Source: Microcebus murinus (Eukaryota; Chordata; Mammalia; Primates; Cheirogaleidae). Taken from it: 64,000 nucleotides of DNA. The DNA lies in contig NC_134110.1 of assembly GCF_040939455.1 (NCBI RefSeq), positions 96,997,001-97,061,000 of the forward strand, written 5' to 3'. The first letter of the stretch is position 1. Each line of letters opens with the position of its first letter. Of the stretch, positions 49,311-61,800 are shown piece by piece. The notes beneath the pieces are model-generated. The model was not told where the DNA came from. It made no database searches and saw nothing but the letters and a program-made list of their open reading frames with translations. A program made the translations under genes and the position numbers.

Positions 49311-52270
49311 GACTTTTGTTATTAAAAACGAAAACAAAAGCGCAAGCCAAACTAGTAAATATGCAGTAAAAAGAATCTTGAAAGATACACATTTTAATAA
49401 AGTTTCATTTTGTCCTAGTGGTTGGATTAAAGGTGATTTTTTAAATATATATTTTCTGTTTTTTAAAAACTGGTTAAATGGGTTATTTATGAAATAAAAC
49501 CAAAAACTGTAGAACTGGATCTCAGAATGTTTGAACTCAATGTGAGACTTGAAAAAACATCTAGAGGACTAAAAGAAGTATAGATTGCATTTTATATAAA
49601 ATTATACACTAAATAACGAAACTAAATACTTCAGTTATTCCCTTTAAGCATTGAATATGGAATACTGACCTATCCCTGAAAAACGTGCTTGTGTCCCAAC
49701 TAACTTTCAGAAGTAGCTTCTCTACTTCCCTCTGTGCTCTCAAATTGTTCATGTGTGGATTGTGGGGGAAGTACATTATTTGTTTTCTGGAGGCTTGGGG
49801 TTTTTTAGCCAAAGAGGAGGCCCTTACTTGTGACAACTGCACACAACACCTGATTTTAAAATGTCCCCTAAAAATACTGCTTGGAGACTTATGTAGACCC
49901 CCAAGCAATACTGAGAAGAAACAACTCCCTGAACACTCAGAGCTTCAGCCTATAAGCCCTGACATCAAGGCTTAAAGTGCTCCTAGCCCCGGCCCCAGGA
50001 AGAGCCAGTGTCTATCTGACATAGACACGCTCTGGGGTAGGTTCAAGTTGACCCCGTTTTCTGGTCTCATTCGGGCTTTGCACACTGGGTTTTACATAAC
50101 TGAAATTTTACCGCACCCCAGTCCCAGTAGAAGCCTTCATTGAGCACAGTACCCCAAGGTTTGTTTTGACTGATGGGTCCAATCTTGCCCTTGAAATTAT
50201 CTTAGAGGTTGAAGACCTGGCCTTGATGTTGAACCTCCTTGCTGCTGCCCATGCATCTGCCTGGACTTACTCAGTATTTGTTGGTTTTGTGGTCCTCCCC
50301 TGATCCTTATCTCATCTCAGCAAAAGTATCTGATCTTCAAGCCCTGAAATCAGTGTAAATCTGCTTATAGCAGTCCCCTGATCATCTCAGCTTCAAGTAA
50401 TTCCTCTTTTGTTTACACTCTGATATCCTTTAGTTTGGCACTTTAAACATCCTGCTCTTTATTGGGAGCCTGAGTTCCTATTTCCCTCTTCTCAGTCACT
50501 CCCTTCCTAACAAACTGTGTCTTCTGGTTCTTTGTGCCTCAAATCCCACTTTGCAGGTGTCTTACACATAGTAGGTATAGAGCAGATGCAGCTATAGCAA
50601 ATGAGGCACTCATTGCCTTTTACTTCACACGGGTTACAGAAATTAATGAGCACAAATGAAATAAATGTTATACTTTCTACCAAAAAATTCATTTTGGTAA
50701 CTGTTGCTTGAAAAATTAGTACATTGTGTGTTTTTAAATGAAGATGATTTATTGCTATTGTCTAACATGTGAAGAAAGACAAAAAAATTGTTTGCAGGAT
50801 CATTGGCTTGAGCACATCAATGGCACTGTTGGACAATTCTTGCTGAGTGTTAAGATGATTTATGTAACAGACCAAAGCTTTCCACAGTAATACATTATAG
50901 TCTCAAGCCATCAACCCTTGTTCATGCAGAGACAAAGGAATCTGAAAAATACCTACTTCTGAAGGTCTTCTCAAAAGAAATCAGAGATTATGTTGATGCT
51001 ATTTATACTCTTTCAGGAAAAATTACCATTACATGCCATATCTTAACTCATGAAAATTTACAGAGGAAGTTTATTATTTTTCTAATAAACTTCTCAGTTT
51101 ACTTTGCCTTACTTTCTGTTATTTGAATCACATAACAAAATTGTTCAATAACAGAAGACAAAACATGTTTAAACATTGGTATTTTTCTGTCCTTAACTTT
51201 TAGGAATTATGTGACAGATTAAAAATTAAGGCATTCTGTGTATGTTTGATGGAAGTGCTATTTATTTATCTTTCAAATTAAGTTCTATATGAGAAACATA
51301 TTTTACAAAGTTATAACCATAGCCATATTTTTAGCATATGCATGATTGCATGAATCCATCACATAATTTAAAGATACATACAAGATATCTTTTGAATTCT
51401 TTTGAGTTATGGGACTTGTTGTCACCAAAGATTGAGTGCTCTGTGTAATGATTGCAATATGTGGACAGAGTCCCACAAATACAATGGCTCTGGTAGAGAA
51501 ACTAGATTTTAAAAAGAGAAGAAAAGGCAAAGTCCAGAAGGGATTTCCCATTATTTGTTCCTGGTTAGCATATATTAACACCCTATCTAGACAGTATGAA
51601 AACATGAATTCTCTGTTGTCAAAAGAAAAGTCAGCATAATTAACATTCCACTTCCAGATATAATAATGTAGAATAAGAATATAAGAACAAGCTGTAGCAA
51701 AAGGAAATGGAGACTGCAAAAGGAGAAAATAATGTAAACAGGATACCTGGATGATGGAATATGTAAAGCAATATTATGAAAAAGGAATGTATGTAATTAA
51801 GCAGACAGGGGGAATGAGATCTTCCAGAAATCAGGTGAGAAGTTTCCTTTCCTTTCCCACTAAAATGAGAGGCTGGGAACGTTCAACATCAGGGAAGGAC
51901 TTTGGCTTTAGTCAAATGTCTGGAAAGGCATCTAAGGGGATCAAGATGAAGCAGGACCGAGGGATCAGGTTACTGTCCTAAACCCAGTCTCTGGATTCTA
52001 GTCTCAAAAGTGATCCCTCTGATGAGCAGTTTAACCTCCTATCCAAGAATCACCCAGGGAAGACAATCTTTCCAGGGACACAGCCAGTAGGCTGTGCACA
52101 CCCAGACAGTGACATTCACTGGCCTTTTACCTGGTGGGTAGGAGTGGACTGTCAGAACCTGACTGGCCAGGGCTGCAGGCCTGCCAGCGCCAGCAGGGTG
52201 ACATCTGCCCTCTGTGCATTAAGTCATCCTGATCACCTTCCCCTGAGAAGCACCTTCAGTTTCCCTGTTT
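49310..52270. other. Unassigned intron sequence
   Basis: No gene or confident repeat is seen. 50,480-50,600 could be L2-derived. A minus-strand 138-codon frame (51719-51303) matches nothing I know. Confidence 0.5.
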
Positions 52271-52278
52271 TTTGTGTT

Positions 52279-52480
52279 CTTTTTTTATGGAGACAGAGTG
52301 TCACTCGGTGTCCTGGGCAGAGTGCAGTGAGGGTGGGTCACCACAAGCTCCAGGTCCTGGGCTGTGAGCGATCCTTCTGCCTCAGCCTCCTGAGTAGCTG
52401 GGACTACAGGCACTTACCAGAGCGCCCGGCTGTGTTTTGTTGGTTTTTGTGTATTTTTTTGTCTTTTTTTTTAGATTTAG
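52279..52480 (-). mobile_element. Alu fragment (monomer-sized), antisense
   Basis: 'ggagacagagtgtcactcgg', then 'gcctcagcctcctgagtag', 'ctgggactacaggcacttac', then T/G-rich linker. It is one Alu arm plus linker, diverged, and accounts for the 124-codon + strand frame that overlaps it. Confidence 0.9.
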
Positions 52481-52864
52481 ATGGCTGTTCCTCGTCATCT
52501 TTTTATTCCTTAACTTAAAAAAAATGTAATTTAATCCCATTAAAATAAAGGTGAAGTCTTATCTTAGCTATTTATGAGGAGCCATTAAATAAACACATTA
52601 AGTATGAATGGGGCTCTACTTTTCTCCACCTTGAGGTCTAATCAGTGGCAAATACACTGAAACTCTTTCATGATGAGGTTTGGGGGGACATGTCTAAATC
52701 CTCTACCATCCTGTTTACAGTTGTTTGTTTTCTTGGGCATGACCCAGTCCATTATATGTCTAAATCCACTTACCAATAACTGTAGCTGGGTAGAACTTCA
52801 GTTTATCAAGACCTTTCTATCTGGCAAACATACATTTTTAGGTTCTTACCTATGTTTTTGTTTT

Positions 52865-52960
52865 TAATGCTCATAACACCACTACTGGACAGATTTGGAA
52901 ACTGAGGCTCACAAGGAATAAGAAACTTGCCTCAGAACCCAAAGGAATAAATGCTTGGGA
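52865..52960 (-). repeat. MIR fragment, antisense
   Basis: 'gctcataacaccactactgg', 'acagatttggaaactgaggc' and 'tcacaaggaataagaaactt' match antisense MIR. Confidence 0.55.
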
Positions 52961-55800
52961 GAACCCAGAGGTAACCTCTGTTGGATTCGAAAGCCTCAAT
53001 TCTTTTTGACATGTTCTTTGGTCCTTCTTACCAGTCCTTGGAGGACTCATTATGCTTTTTCTCTGCCAGTCTAGAATCTATCTCCTTCTCGTCAGAGGAA
53101 GATGTAGCACTGGATAAGCTAAATGTGCAGCTACCACCTTTTAAGGATTTAAGAAAATGACCTGAAGTTGTCATTGACTGTATTATTTAGAACTATAAAA
53201 ATACTCTATTGAGGTTGGGAATATAATATTTTGAAATTACTACTTTAATGCTCCCAACAATCTCCTTGTGGCCTTGAAAAGTTCACCCATTTTCCAGAAT
53301 TAGCCAAGCGTGCTCAGAGCACACTCCATTCTCATTCAGTGCCACTTGGAGCCAGCTCCCTAAACACAGGGTGATGGCTGGTGTTCCCCACTGGAGAATG
53401 GAGGAGCCCGGCATGTGGCCTGGCACTAGCATGGTGGCACTGTCCTGTGTCTGTAACCAGGGAGCAGCTGAAGATCAGGGAGAAGCTGGTTAAGTCACAG
53501 TGATACCATTTTGAGTTCTATGAATCATTTGGACCATGTAGGCCAGTTCTGGTTTGGTTTAGACCAAATCACTTTGTAGGCTTATTTGTTTCCAGTGTAC
53601 CTTTGGTTAATGTGGCAAAGGTCCAAGATAAAATTAAAAGTATTGGCCTGAATGTCACCTCACTGTCCCTAACTGCTTTCTCTCCCTTTGTGTAGATAGT
53701 CAGCATTGATTTGCTGCATTTTGGGGGAAGCGGAGCCTGCATGACTCACGCTGCTGTGACGATTCTCATCTCTGAACTGGGATGGGTGACATGCACTGTG
53801 AAGGGTGATGAGGAAGGTGACGCCACCTCTGAAAGCCCACACAGCCTCCTCTAGCATTCTGTCCTGGAACCCGGCCTCCTATAGCTTCTGAGGACATGGC
53901 CTTCACTGCTTGGTGGCCTCTAACTCAGGCCAAAATAATGTGGCCCTGTTGTCTCATGGGGACCTGGGGGGTCCTCTTGGAAAGGATCGAATAATCTTTG
54001 TTCTCAAGAGGGTTGGAGAATGGATGATTCTTCAAACCCCAGGCCTCATGGAATCTCAAGGGAGGGAAGTAAGCCCAAGTCAGCAAATGAGCCTGAGTAA
54101 GGGGACAAGTGCAGAGGTCCCCTGTAGCGCCCAGGCTTGGTCTTCACGTAAGTTGCTCTGACTGTTCAGCCCCTGGCTCGCCAGTGTTGCTATCTCTGTG
54201 ATCAAAGTAGCCTCTCATGCCCTCCCATCTAATCAGGCCCCCTGCTGGTCAGGCATGGGTATCCAGATTGCTGCTGTGACCTTCCTTGGTGTGCCCCAGC
54301 GGTCACTGGGGGCTCCAATTATCCTGCCTACAGCAGTGTTAGGCTACATCAGCTTTTGGGAACTGGAGCCTACAAACTCCTCTATGAATCCTCTGGGATC
54401 TCTGTGTCACAGTGAGAATGGGAGTGCCTGCCACCTCAGGAGGCCAGAGAGAGACAGAAGCTACCCTTCCCTTCCTTCCTCAAGCTGCTCAAGCGTTTAC
54501 TTCTCTAACAGGATATTTTTGGCTTCCTAACACACTGTGAGATTAATGTTACCTACTGTGCTGTCAACTGGCCAGTGCAAAGTCTTGGGAATACAAGATA
54601 TTTACTCAAACCTCTGAATAACAGTGGTATATTCACAAACTCCATGCCTTTACCATTCATTTATCCATTTATTCATGCACGCATGCATTCATTCAACGAT
54701 CCATTTGTTTATTCTTTCAACAAACATTGTGCACTAATTCCAACTAGGCAGCTTCATGGGGAATAAAGGAAAATACTGAATCATATCCTCTTGTATTATA
54801 GCCCCCCAAACTGCAAATTGTCTGTACTGTAAAACTTACACATATTCCCATTAAGGTCTTAAAAATCAAAGTAAAGCTGTCATGTCACAGAAATCAATGT
54901 TGAAGAATTAGCTAATTCATTTCCACATAAAAAATAATTAGTAATTAGTCTGACATTGAACTTTTTGTAAGTTCTGGGACATTTTGACATTTGTACAATT
55001 ACCACTATACTTTTATATGGCATCAGTTACACTGTAATAGGCTTATGGCAAATAACCGTATTTTAACTTCTAGTGTAAAGAACAGAAACTACTAAGTAAC
55101 CTTATGTTATTAAAATTCTTGATCCACATAACTACCCATTACCAGTGAAGTTGTGGAATCTGTGGTTTGGGTGTATAATTGCATGACTTAAATAATGTTA
55201 ATGTGTAATTACATGAAAATAAACCATGTAGCTTAGCTAAATTGGAGTACAATTGTTATCACCGAATGTAAAGCAATACCAATTAAACATTCCTTTAAAA
55301 CACCACAAATTAAGATTTAACTACTGAAGAAACTCTAAGATGTCAAGTCATAGTGTACCAAAGGTGGACTATTCCTTAGTCTTTTCAGAGGTATAATGGC
55401 ATTTCTAAAATTAAAAATATCTTTCTCCTTTATAACTGGCATTAATTGTGCCTTATTCAAAAAAGTTTCAAACAGACACCAATTAACTTCTTAAAAGATA
55501 AGTATCAACAACTTAGCATTTGTGGTGTGGACAAAGGGACAAATTATGAAATCTTGTGCTTATATAGAAGAAATATTTAACTTCAGTGAGTGGGCAATGG
55601 GTGGAATTTAGGAAAAGAAAGACCTGATACTAATTCTAAAATTATGAAATTTTGTTTATCAAAAACAATTGGGTATTAGCAATTTTGTATCATTCAGCCT
55701 AATGAAATCATAGCAATTAAACTATTTAGGTAAATATCATGGAATAAAAATGCCTTCTTCTTTCATATATCCATTCCTCAGATGTATTGACTTGATCTTT
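52960..55800. other. Unassigned intron sequence
   Basis: It is GC-balanced from about 53,300 to 54,530 and AT-rich after that. A degenerate (ATTC)n stretch at 54,655-54,720 may be part of an L2 or MIR relic. No gene is seen. Confidence 0.5.
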
Positions 55801-55804
55801 TACC

Positions 55805-55970
55805 AGCCAAGTGAAATTGGTGAAGTTATTTGATTTCTGAACCTCATATTTCTCTTTAAGAAACTTGGGAGTAATGATAGCTACCAAAGGATTATTGTAA
55901 GGATTAATCAAAGACAGCACAGTCAAAGGACTTGATACAGTGCGTTATATGAATGAAATAGGCATTAATA
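55805..55970 (+). repeat. MIR SINE, diverged
   Basis: 'aagtgaaattggtgaagtta', 'gatttctgaacctcatattt', 'gtaatgatagctaccaaagg', 'attgtaaggattaatcaaag' and 'ggacttgatacagtgcgtta' follow MIR order. Confidence 0.65.
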
Positions 55971-55979
55971 AGCACACTT

Positions 55980-57674
55980 CCCCTCTCTCACTGTCCTGTT
56001 AGGCATCTTTTATGCTGTTTCTTATGTGAATACTTGTACAAAGAACTGATGGCTTAGATCTATAAGGTCTAAAATATATCCCACATGTGAGAATTTAATC
56101 GAACTCGTAATGTTGACACCAAACACTAATGTATTTTTCAGACAAGAGATATATACTGTTAGCAGGAGAATTTGGTAACGGGTGATTGAACTTTTAGAGG
56201 TGGTGATTTTTTTTTTATCAGAACTTTAGATATTTAGAAAAGTTATCTACAGGGATGACTCAAATCTTCCCTTCATATACCCTATGTCTCTAACCTACAC
56301 ATGCCTCTCTGTGACCAAGTCTAAATTCCAGATGTTCCAAGTAGTTCTTCATTTAAACTTGTCTTCTGACAGCACCTAAACAAATATATCAAAACTTGTA
56401 CAACATTTAGCAAGTGGAAGTTGAAGATTTTCTTTCTGTTAGACAAATAGACGCCATCTGGAAAAAATAACCCCAGACACTTGGACGCAGGAGCATGAAG
56501 CTTATTGGCTGAACACCCAATGAATACCTTACACTGATTCTTTGGCGCCTTCCCTCTGCCTGCTGGTTTCAAATCTTGCACACTTGAGCAGGCGCTGGGC
56601 TGTTAGACAAGGGAATCCTTGTTAGCCATGCACCCAAACATGATGAAGGCTCTCTTAATTTGAAAGATAAGCTTGCAAGAATTATCTGGACCAAAATGTT
56701 TCTTTTCATATTATGACACCTGTTCTATAAAGGGCTGCCGGATATCACTGTGTATTTGATATTAATTGGTAACAATGTTCCATTTTTCAGTTCTTCCTTA
56801 TATTTTTCAACACTTAAACCACATTCCATTTTAAACAGGCGTGTCCTCATATAATCTTGCCTTCCTTCTTTCCTTCCTTCCTTCGTATTTTATCTGAAGC
56901 TAGTTTGTAAAAGAAAATGCCCCACATATGTTAATGCTATTTATTTTACTGATTGATTTTTATTCCAGAATTAGTATTATAATAAAATTAGTATTATTTT
57001 GCCTTTCAAAATGCAATGAACTTCATTTAAAGGATTGTGATATTATTTACCAGCTTTTAGGGAAAATCAAATAAATGTTAATAGAAAACATGAAAGTAAT
57101 CTTCACTTTTATTTTGATGATAAAATCCTTGTGATAAAAATAGCTTTTAATGGCATTATTAATAGATCAGACTTTCAGTACAACCACACTTAAGCAGCAT
57201 GCTTAAGTTACTTCTTCACTAAGAACTTTTCTTTTGTCAGTTGTGAGTGGGTAGCTTTTCAAAACTCAAAAGCAATTGCCCCAGAACTTCTGGAATTCAT
57301 TTTTATTACATCCATGATCTGAGCAGTAGGGAGCCCTGTGAAACATGTTTGATCAAACATTAATTTTATAAATTGCCTTCCTTTCCTATAATTCCCATGA
57401 AAAAGGTATTCAGCTAGATTAAAACTCTGGAAAATTTTAATGGGACCTTTGAAATCTGTTTGAGTTCAGCTTTTTGGAAAAATAAAACTGCCTAATGGAA
57501 GAGTCTTTGTAACAGAAATGGATCTGCCTTTGAGGCAATCTGAGGGTTTGGAACGTCTTTGCCAAACTCATAATGCTGCTTGTGGTAGTATCTGAAGGGT
57601 CGTGTGTGTTTGATAGGATGATGAAGAACAAGAGGATGGTAATTTGCCACAATGTCCCTCTTGTCTTTGCACAG
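55980..57674. other. Unassigned AT-rich sequence before exon 3
   Basis: There is a short (CCTT)n run near 56,858-56,884. Otherwise there is no repeat or gene before the exon 3 acceptor. Confidence 0.55.
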
Positions 57675-57917
57675 TCCTACCCTGGTCCAAGCCTGGAAAG
57701 TGAAGACTTTAACATTCCACCAATCACTCCTCCTTCCCTCCCCGACCACTCGCTGGTGCACCTGAATGAAGTCGAATCCGGTTACCATTCTCTGTGCCAC
57801 CCGATGAACCATAATGGCCTGCTACCATTTCATCCACAAAACATGGACCTCCCCGAAATCACCGTCTCCAATATGCTGGCCCAGGACGGAACACTGCTCT
57901 CCAACTCCATTTCTGTG
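57675..57917 (+). CDS. TOX: TOX exon 3 (81 codons, phase 0-0)
   Basis: The 243 bases encode 81 residues, starting S-Y-P-G-P-S-L-E-S-E and ending S-N-S-I-S-V, and continue exon 2 directly. The segment is rich in Pro, Ser, acidic residues and His (for example F-N-I-P-P-I-T-P-P near its start and G-L-L-P-F-H-P-Q in the middle). This fits the intrinsically disordered N-terminal transactivation region of TOX (about residues 57-137 by human numbering, from memory). The acceptor is 'ccctcttgtctttgcacag' ending at 57674, with a good pyrimidine tract. The donor is 'GTG|gtaaga' at 57918. The frame stays open for 12 more codons past the donor, to a TGA at 57951-57953. It is also open for about 34 codons upstream of the acceptor, but intron character and splice signals make those non-coding. 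The exon is symmetric, so skipping would remove 81 residues without a frameshift. Confidence 0.97.
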
Positions 57918-58076
57918 GTAAGAATCCGCCTGCCTGTTTGTGGTGGGGAGTGAGGGACACAGTGAGGGCAGGGACTCATTTAATTTGGGGACCTTTGTGT
58001 TGTGGTAACAGCATTCTGCAACTGTCAACTGTTTTTAGCTAAGAAACTGTGTTCTCCATACATCCTATACATTTCT

Positions 58077-58338
58077 GTTTTTTTAAATTCCAGATATTAT
58101 GGGAGTACAAACATTTTTTGGTTACATGAAATGCATTTGCCTTGCTCAAGCCAGGGCTACTAATGTGTCTTCCCCCCATACAGTGTGCCCCGTTCCATTA
58201 GCTGTGCATTTGCCTCCCTAACCTCTTTACCCTGGACCCTTTCTACCCACTACCCCCGACCGGCACCCAGTGAGTATTACTACCATGTGAGCGCCTTAGT
58301 GTTGATCAGTTAGTACCAGCCATCAAACTCGCCATCAG
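58077..58338 (-). mobile_element. 5'-truncated L1 insertion (3' UTR only), antisense to TOX
   Basis: On the + strand it starts with a T-rich run and 'agatattatgggagtacaaa', then 'ttggttacatgaaatgcatt' and 'gtgttgatcagttagtacc', the antisense 3' end typical of L1s in strepsirrhine genomes. It is flanked by a 14-bp target-site duplication: TCCTATACATTTCT at 58063-58076 and TCCTATGCATTTCT at 58339-58352, with one mismatch. It lies about 160 bp after the exon 3 donor. Confidence 0.88.
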
Positions 58339-58819
58339 TCCTATGCATTTCTAAAGCAACTTTCCATTCTATATTTAAGTAAAAGCAAAATCAATTAATG
58401 ATTTGTATGATCACTCATATTTATAACCCAAAGTACTAAATCCCGGCTGACACTGAATGTGCTGTCTGCCATAGAGTCACTAATTGCCTTACCAGCTTTC
58501 AGATAAAAAGGAATTGTAACAGCTGCCACCTCTCATCTAGTGTAAGATTCCTCCCAACAAGTGAGAGCTCCACATCTTCTGAACGGGTACCACGATTAAC
58601 CTTGATTTCCCCCCATATTTTCCACTCCAACATTCTACAAATTTACATCATAAGAAAGCAAGAAAACAATTTTTTATTTTGGAGATATAATTCTGGTCAT
58701 CCAAATTGATCTCCATTAAAGTATTTCAGTCTGTAGGGCCTGTTATCACTCTAAATTGTCTAATGGTCTAAATTTCTCATATTCAGTGGGGATGGGGATC
58801 AACAAGAAAAGTAGCGAAA

Positions 58820-58905
58820 AATCAAATTCTCAGGCCCTACCTTGGGGAGTCCAGGGGTCTGTGTTTTTAACAAGTACCCCATAGCTGAGAAATACTGCTG
58901 ATAGT
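58820..58905 (+). repeat. hAT-Charlie fragment (MER3/MER5-like)
   Basis: 'atcaaattctcaggccctac', 'gtctgtgtttttaacaagta' and 'gctgagaaatactgctga' resemble the right half of a small Charlie element. Confidence 0.55.
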
Positions 58906-59320
58906 AAAAGCTTTCCTCTGATTTTTATGTCATCTAAGATCTTAATGATTTCTCTGTCTATGTCCCAGTACTGAAAAAATATTTCAGTAGTATGCATCCA
59001 AGGGCAGAGCTTTTGACCATGTCATCAAACTCTCCTCCCAGGTTAACAATGACTTTTGGTTTTCATTGTTCCATTACTTAATAGTCCAACTAACTTTCTT
59101 GTCATTTTCATAAGTCACTGAACTGTGCTATCATGTTCACAATGAATAAATTGATTAACTTGCTCATATTACATTGTCTCTGATAAAACAAAAAGCATTT
59201 AGTATTATTTCTTATTTAAATCATGTGAGGCTATATCTCTAATGAGTGATTTCACAGGGAGGTGTTTCTGTTAATCATGAACATAAAGGGGGGATAAAGG
59301 AGAGGCAGAAGAAACTCCAG

Positions 59321-59580
59321 GTCTGGTGCAGGAGTCCTAGTGCTTTGAGAGGCTGAAGAGGTAAGATCACCTGAGGCCATGAGTTCGAGACCAGCCTGAG
59401 CAACACCGTGAGACCTCGTCTCTACTGTGGTTGTGCACACCTATAGTCTCAACTACTCAGGAGGCTGATCCAGGAGGATGGCTTGAGCCCAGGAGTTTGC
59501 AGCTGCAGTAAGCTATGGTGACACCACTGCACTCTAGTCTGGGCAGCAGAGCAATACCTTGTCTCAAAAAAATAAAAAAT
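59321..59580 (+). mobile_element. Alu SINE, shortened middle
   Basis: Left arm ('tgagttcgagaccagcctga'), a junction lacking much of the A-rich linker, and a right arm ending 'gtctcaaaaaaataaaaaat'. The flanks AAACTCCAG (59312-59320) and AAACCCCAG (59581-59589) form a target-site duplication with one mismatch. Confidence 0.93.
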
Positions 59581-59589
59581 AAACCCCAG

Positions 59590-61260
59590 TGTAATTTCTT
59601 TGGGAAATGAAGCCTAGAACCTAATGCCACAATAGTATGTATAATTTTCCTAAAATCTGGCAGCCATCTGGGTGACCAAGAGGGGAGAACTTGTTTGCAG
59701 CACTAGCAGTGGCAGAAATCGCAGTAGTGTTGTCTGGTTTTTAGATTACATTCCACCTGTATAGATTTAGCCTATGAATATTAACTGTGACTCCATAAAA
59801 TAATAAATGGATTTTTTAACAAACATGTTAAATGCATAAACCTGAAAAATGTTGCACCTTGCCATATCACCTTGAAAGATCACATGCCTCTTCCTCTTTG
59901 TGACTAAGCCTTCAGGTCATGAGCCTAACAAGCCTTCCAGGGCATGCCTTCTAGGGACCCCTGTTGCCTATGAGGAAGAGGAAGGATTTATTCAGTATAC
60001 ATGTGCAATACCAGTTTCGTCCTCCTTGTTCCTTCCTTGTAGTGGGAATGAGAGTTGGGCCACAGGAGGGATAATGGAATATTCACTCACGCAGATCAAG
60101 TCTGGGAACACTTTTTTCTTTATAAAATTTACCTTTGTTCTAGCCACATTTTACTTTCCTTAGCATTTCTAGGACTCTCCCAACATGCCTTTAAGAGACC
60201 TTACTCTTTAAAGACGCTTGTGCAGTGTCCATAACTATGGCTCAGGGATTTTTCCAGCTTTGCTACCCATGCAGGGGCACACTTGGGACTGGCCTCAGTC
60301 ATAGCCAAGAGACAGGCCACTTTCAGCCCCTCTCCCGCCGGGCCTTCCTCTCTCCCTGTCAGGAGCTTCTGCTCTTAGAATGTCTGTGTGCTCTCCCCAT
60401 TCAACCTGCTGTCAAAAACTGGACTTAGGTATTTTTGCATCAACGTGATGTTTCCCTTGGAACTTTTAACCTTTACAAGGTAGAGTAGAGGGGAGACAAA
60501 GTTCCCCTGTTTGGCCTGAGCTCGAGGAATGACGCTCTAATGTGCCATTCAAGTCCATGAAAGTGAGTCTTACCTACCAGGTTTTTCATAGGATGTTGTA
60601 CCTTCCAGTACCTCTCAAAGCACATTCTGGGGCTACACATCTACTTTGCCTACTCACAGCACTGGTCTTAGCATTTAATGCTATCAGCAAAAAGCAACTC
60701 CCAATGCTAGTGTTGGTGAAGCTTTGGACAAGCTTCAGCACTGCCCAGTAACAACTGTGTGTGATAACGAACTCTTCTGTAATCTGTGCTGTCCAATAAC
60801 AATAATCCCCGGTTATCAAATGCGGCTAGTGTGACTCAGGGACTAATTTTTTAATTTTATTTAATTTTAATTTCTTTACATTTAAATAACCACATGCACC
60901 TGGTGGCTCCTATATTGGATAGTGTAGGTTTAGTTAATGATGCTGATTCTAGCATTAAATCTATACAAATTCATTTTTTCAAGCCATTGTGGTCTTAGAG
61001 TAAGTAGCTTTAGAGATTAAATTTGTTGTTCCTGTTTCAAGGCTTGAATTCCTGGCTGGATTCCAGGAGCCAGAGTTTGATACACTGTAAAGTTGCAATA
61101 GAAATCTAATAAAGTTCGAAGAATCTGGGGCTATCTTTTGTCTGCTAATCCTTCAAGAAACAAAGAGCCTCTTCAGTTCTTGTTTTGTACTCTCCTGTGA
61201 CTAGAATGCCGTTCTCAGTATGTACATTTTGAATGCTTACCATGGTCTAAATGTTAAAAG
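59590..61260. other. Unassigned intron sequence
   Basis: No gene is seen. Several small open frames at 59,900-60,820 lie on both strands and look like chance. Confidence 0.5.
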
Positions 61261-61800
61261 GGGTTCAAATGGTTGGTAAGACATGGCCACTATCTTTCTG
61301 GAGAGTGAAAAATAAATAGTTATGAAACACTGACAGAGAGCTCAATTAGAGACCAAGAGAAAGGCTACACTCATTTGTGCCGTCCATGAACTCGGTAGGA
61401 ATTCATAATTGGAAGAGATTACAGTACTCTGGGTATAACATTTGGTGGAAAAGATAGGATTGCAGGCAGGCCTTGAAGGACAGTTTTGATTTGGATAAAT
61501 AGAAAAGAAAAGGCTTGTTGGAAAGTGTTCAAAAATCAGGTTGGGCATTTTGAAATAGGAGATTTGACCAAAGACTTCAAAAAACAGTTAAAGGACTCTG
61601 GACTTGATAGGATAGATTCTGAGAAACCATTGGCAGTTTTTACTCAAGGGGAAAATATTATGAAAGCTGCGTTGTAGGAAAATCCTCCCGGCAGCAGGAC
61701 GGAGCACGGATAGCAGCAGTAAGAAACCAGAGTTGGGGAAAGCCTCTGGCAAAGTGTGTTGAGGAAAATACCAGTGTGGTGGCAGTGAGGACAGAGAGAT
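61260..61800 (+). repeat. Ancient purine-rich interspersed repeat, family not assigned
   Basis: 'gcaggccttgaaggacagtt', 'gaaaccattggcagttttta', 'aatattatgaaagctgcgtt' and 'agtgtggtggcagtgaggac' follow a mammalian-wide repeat whose name I cannot give confidently. It may be the same family as 29,330-29,560. Confidence 0.5.

Larger units (their letters stand above)
39760..57674 (+). other. TOX: TOX intron 2, complete (17,915 bp)
   Basis: It is bounded by the exon 2 GT donor and the exon 3 AG acceptor. Interspersed repeats are sparse in its first 4 kb and modest afterwards (L2, MIR and Alu fragments). No additional exon with both splice signals and a recognisable protein was found. Confidence 0.93.

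Noticed and set aside
52144..52518. Plus-strand open frame of 124 codons
   Set aside because: More than half of it is an antisense Alu.
57573..57953. 126-codon open frame around exon 3 read as one unit
   Set aside because: The acceptor at 57674 and donor at 57918 precisely bound the TOX residues. The extensions on both sides are intron.
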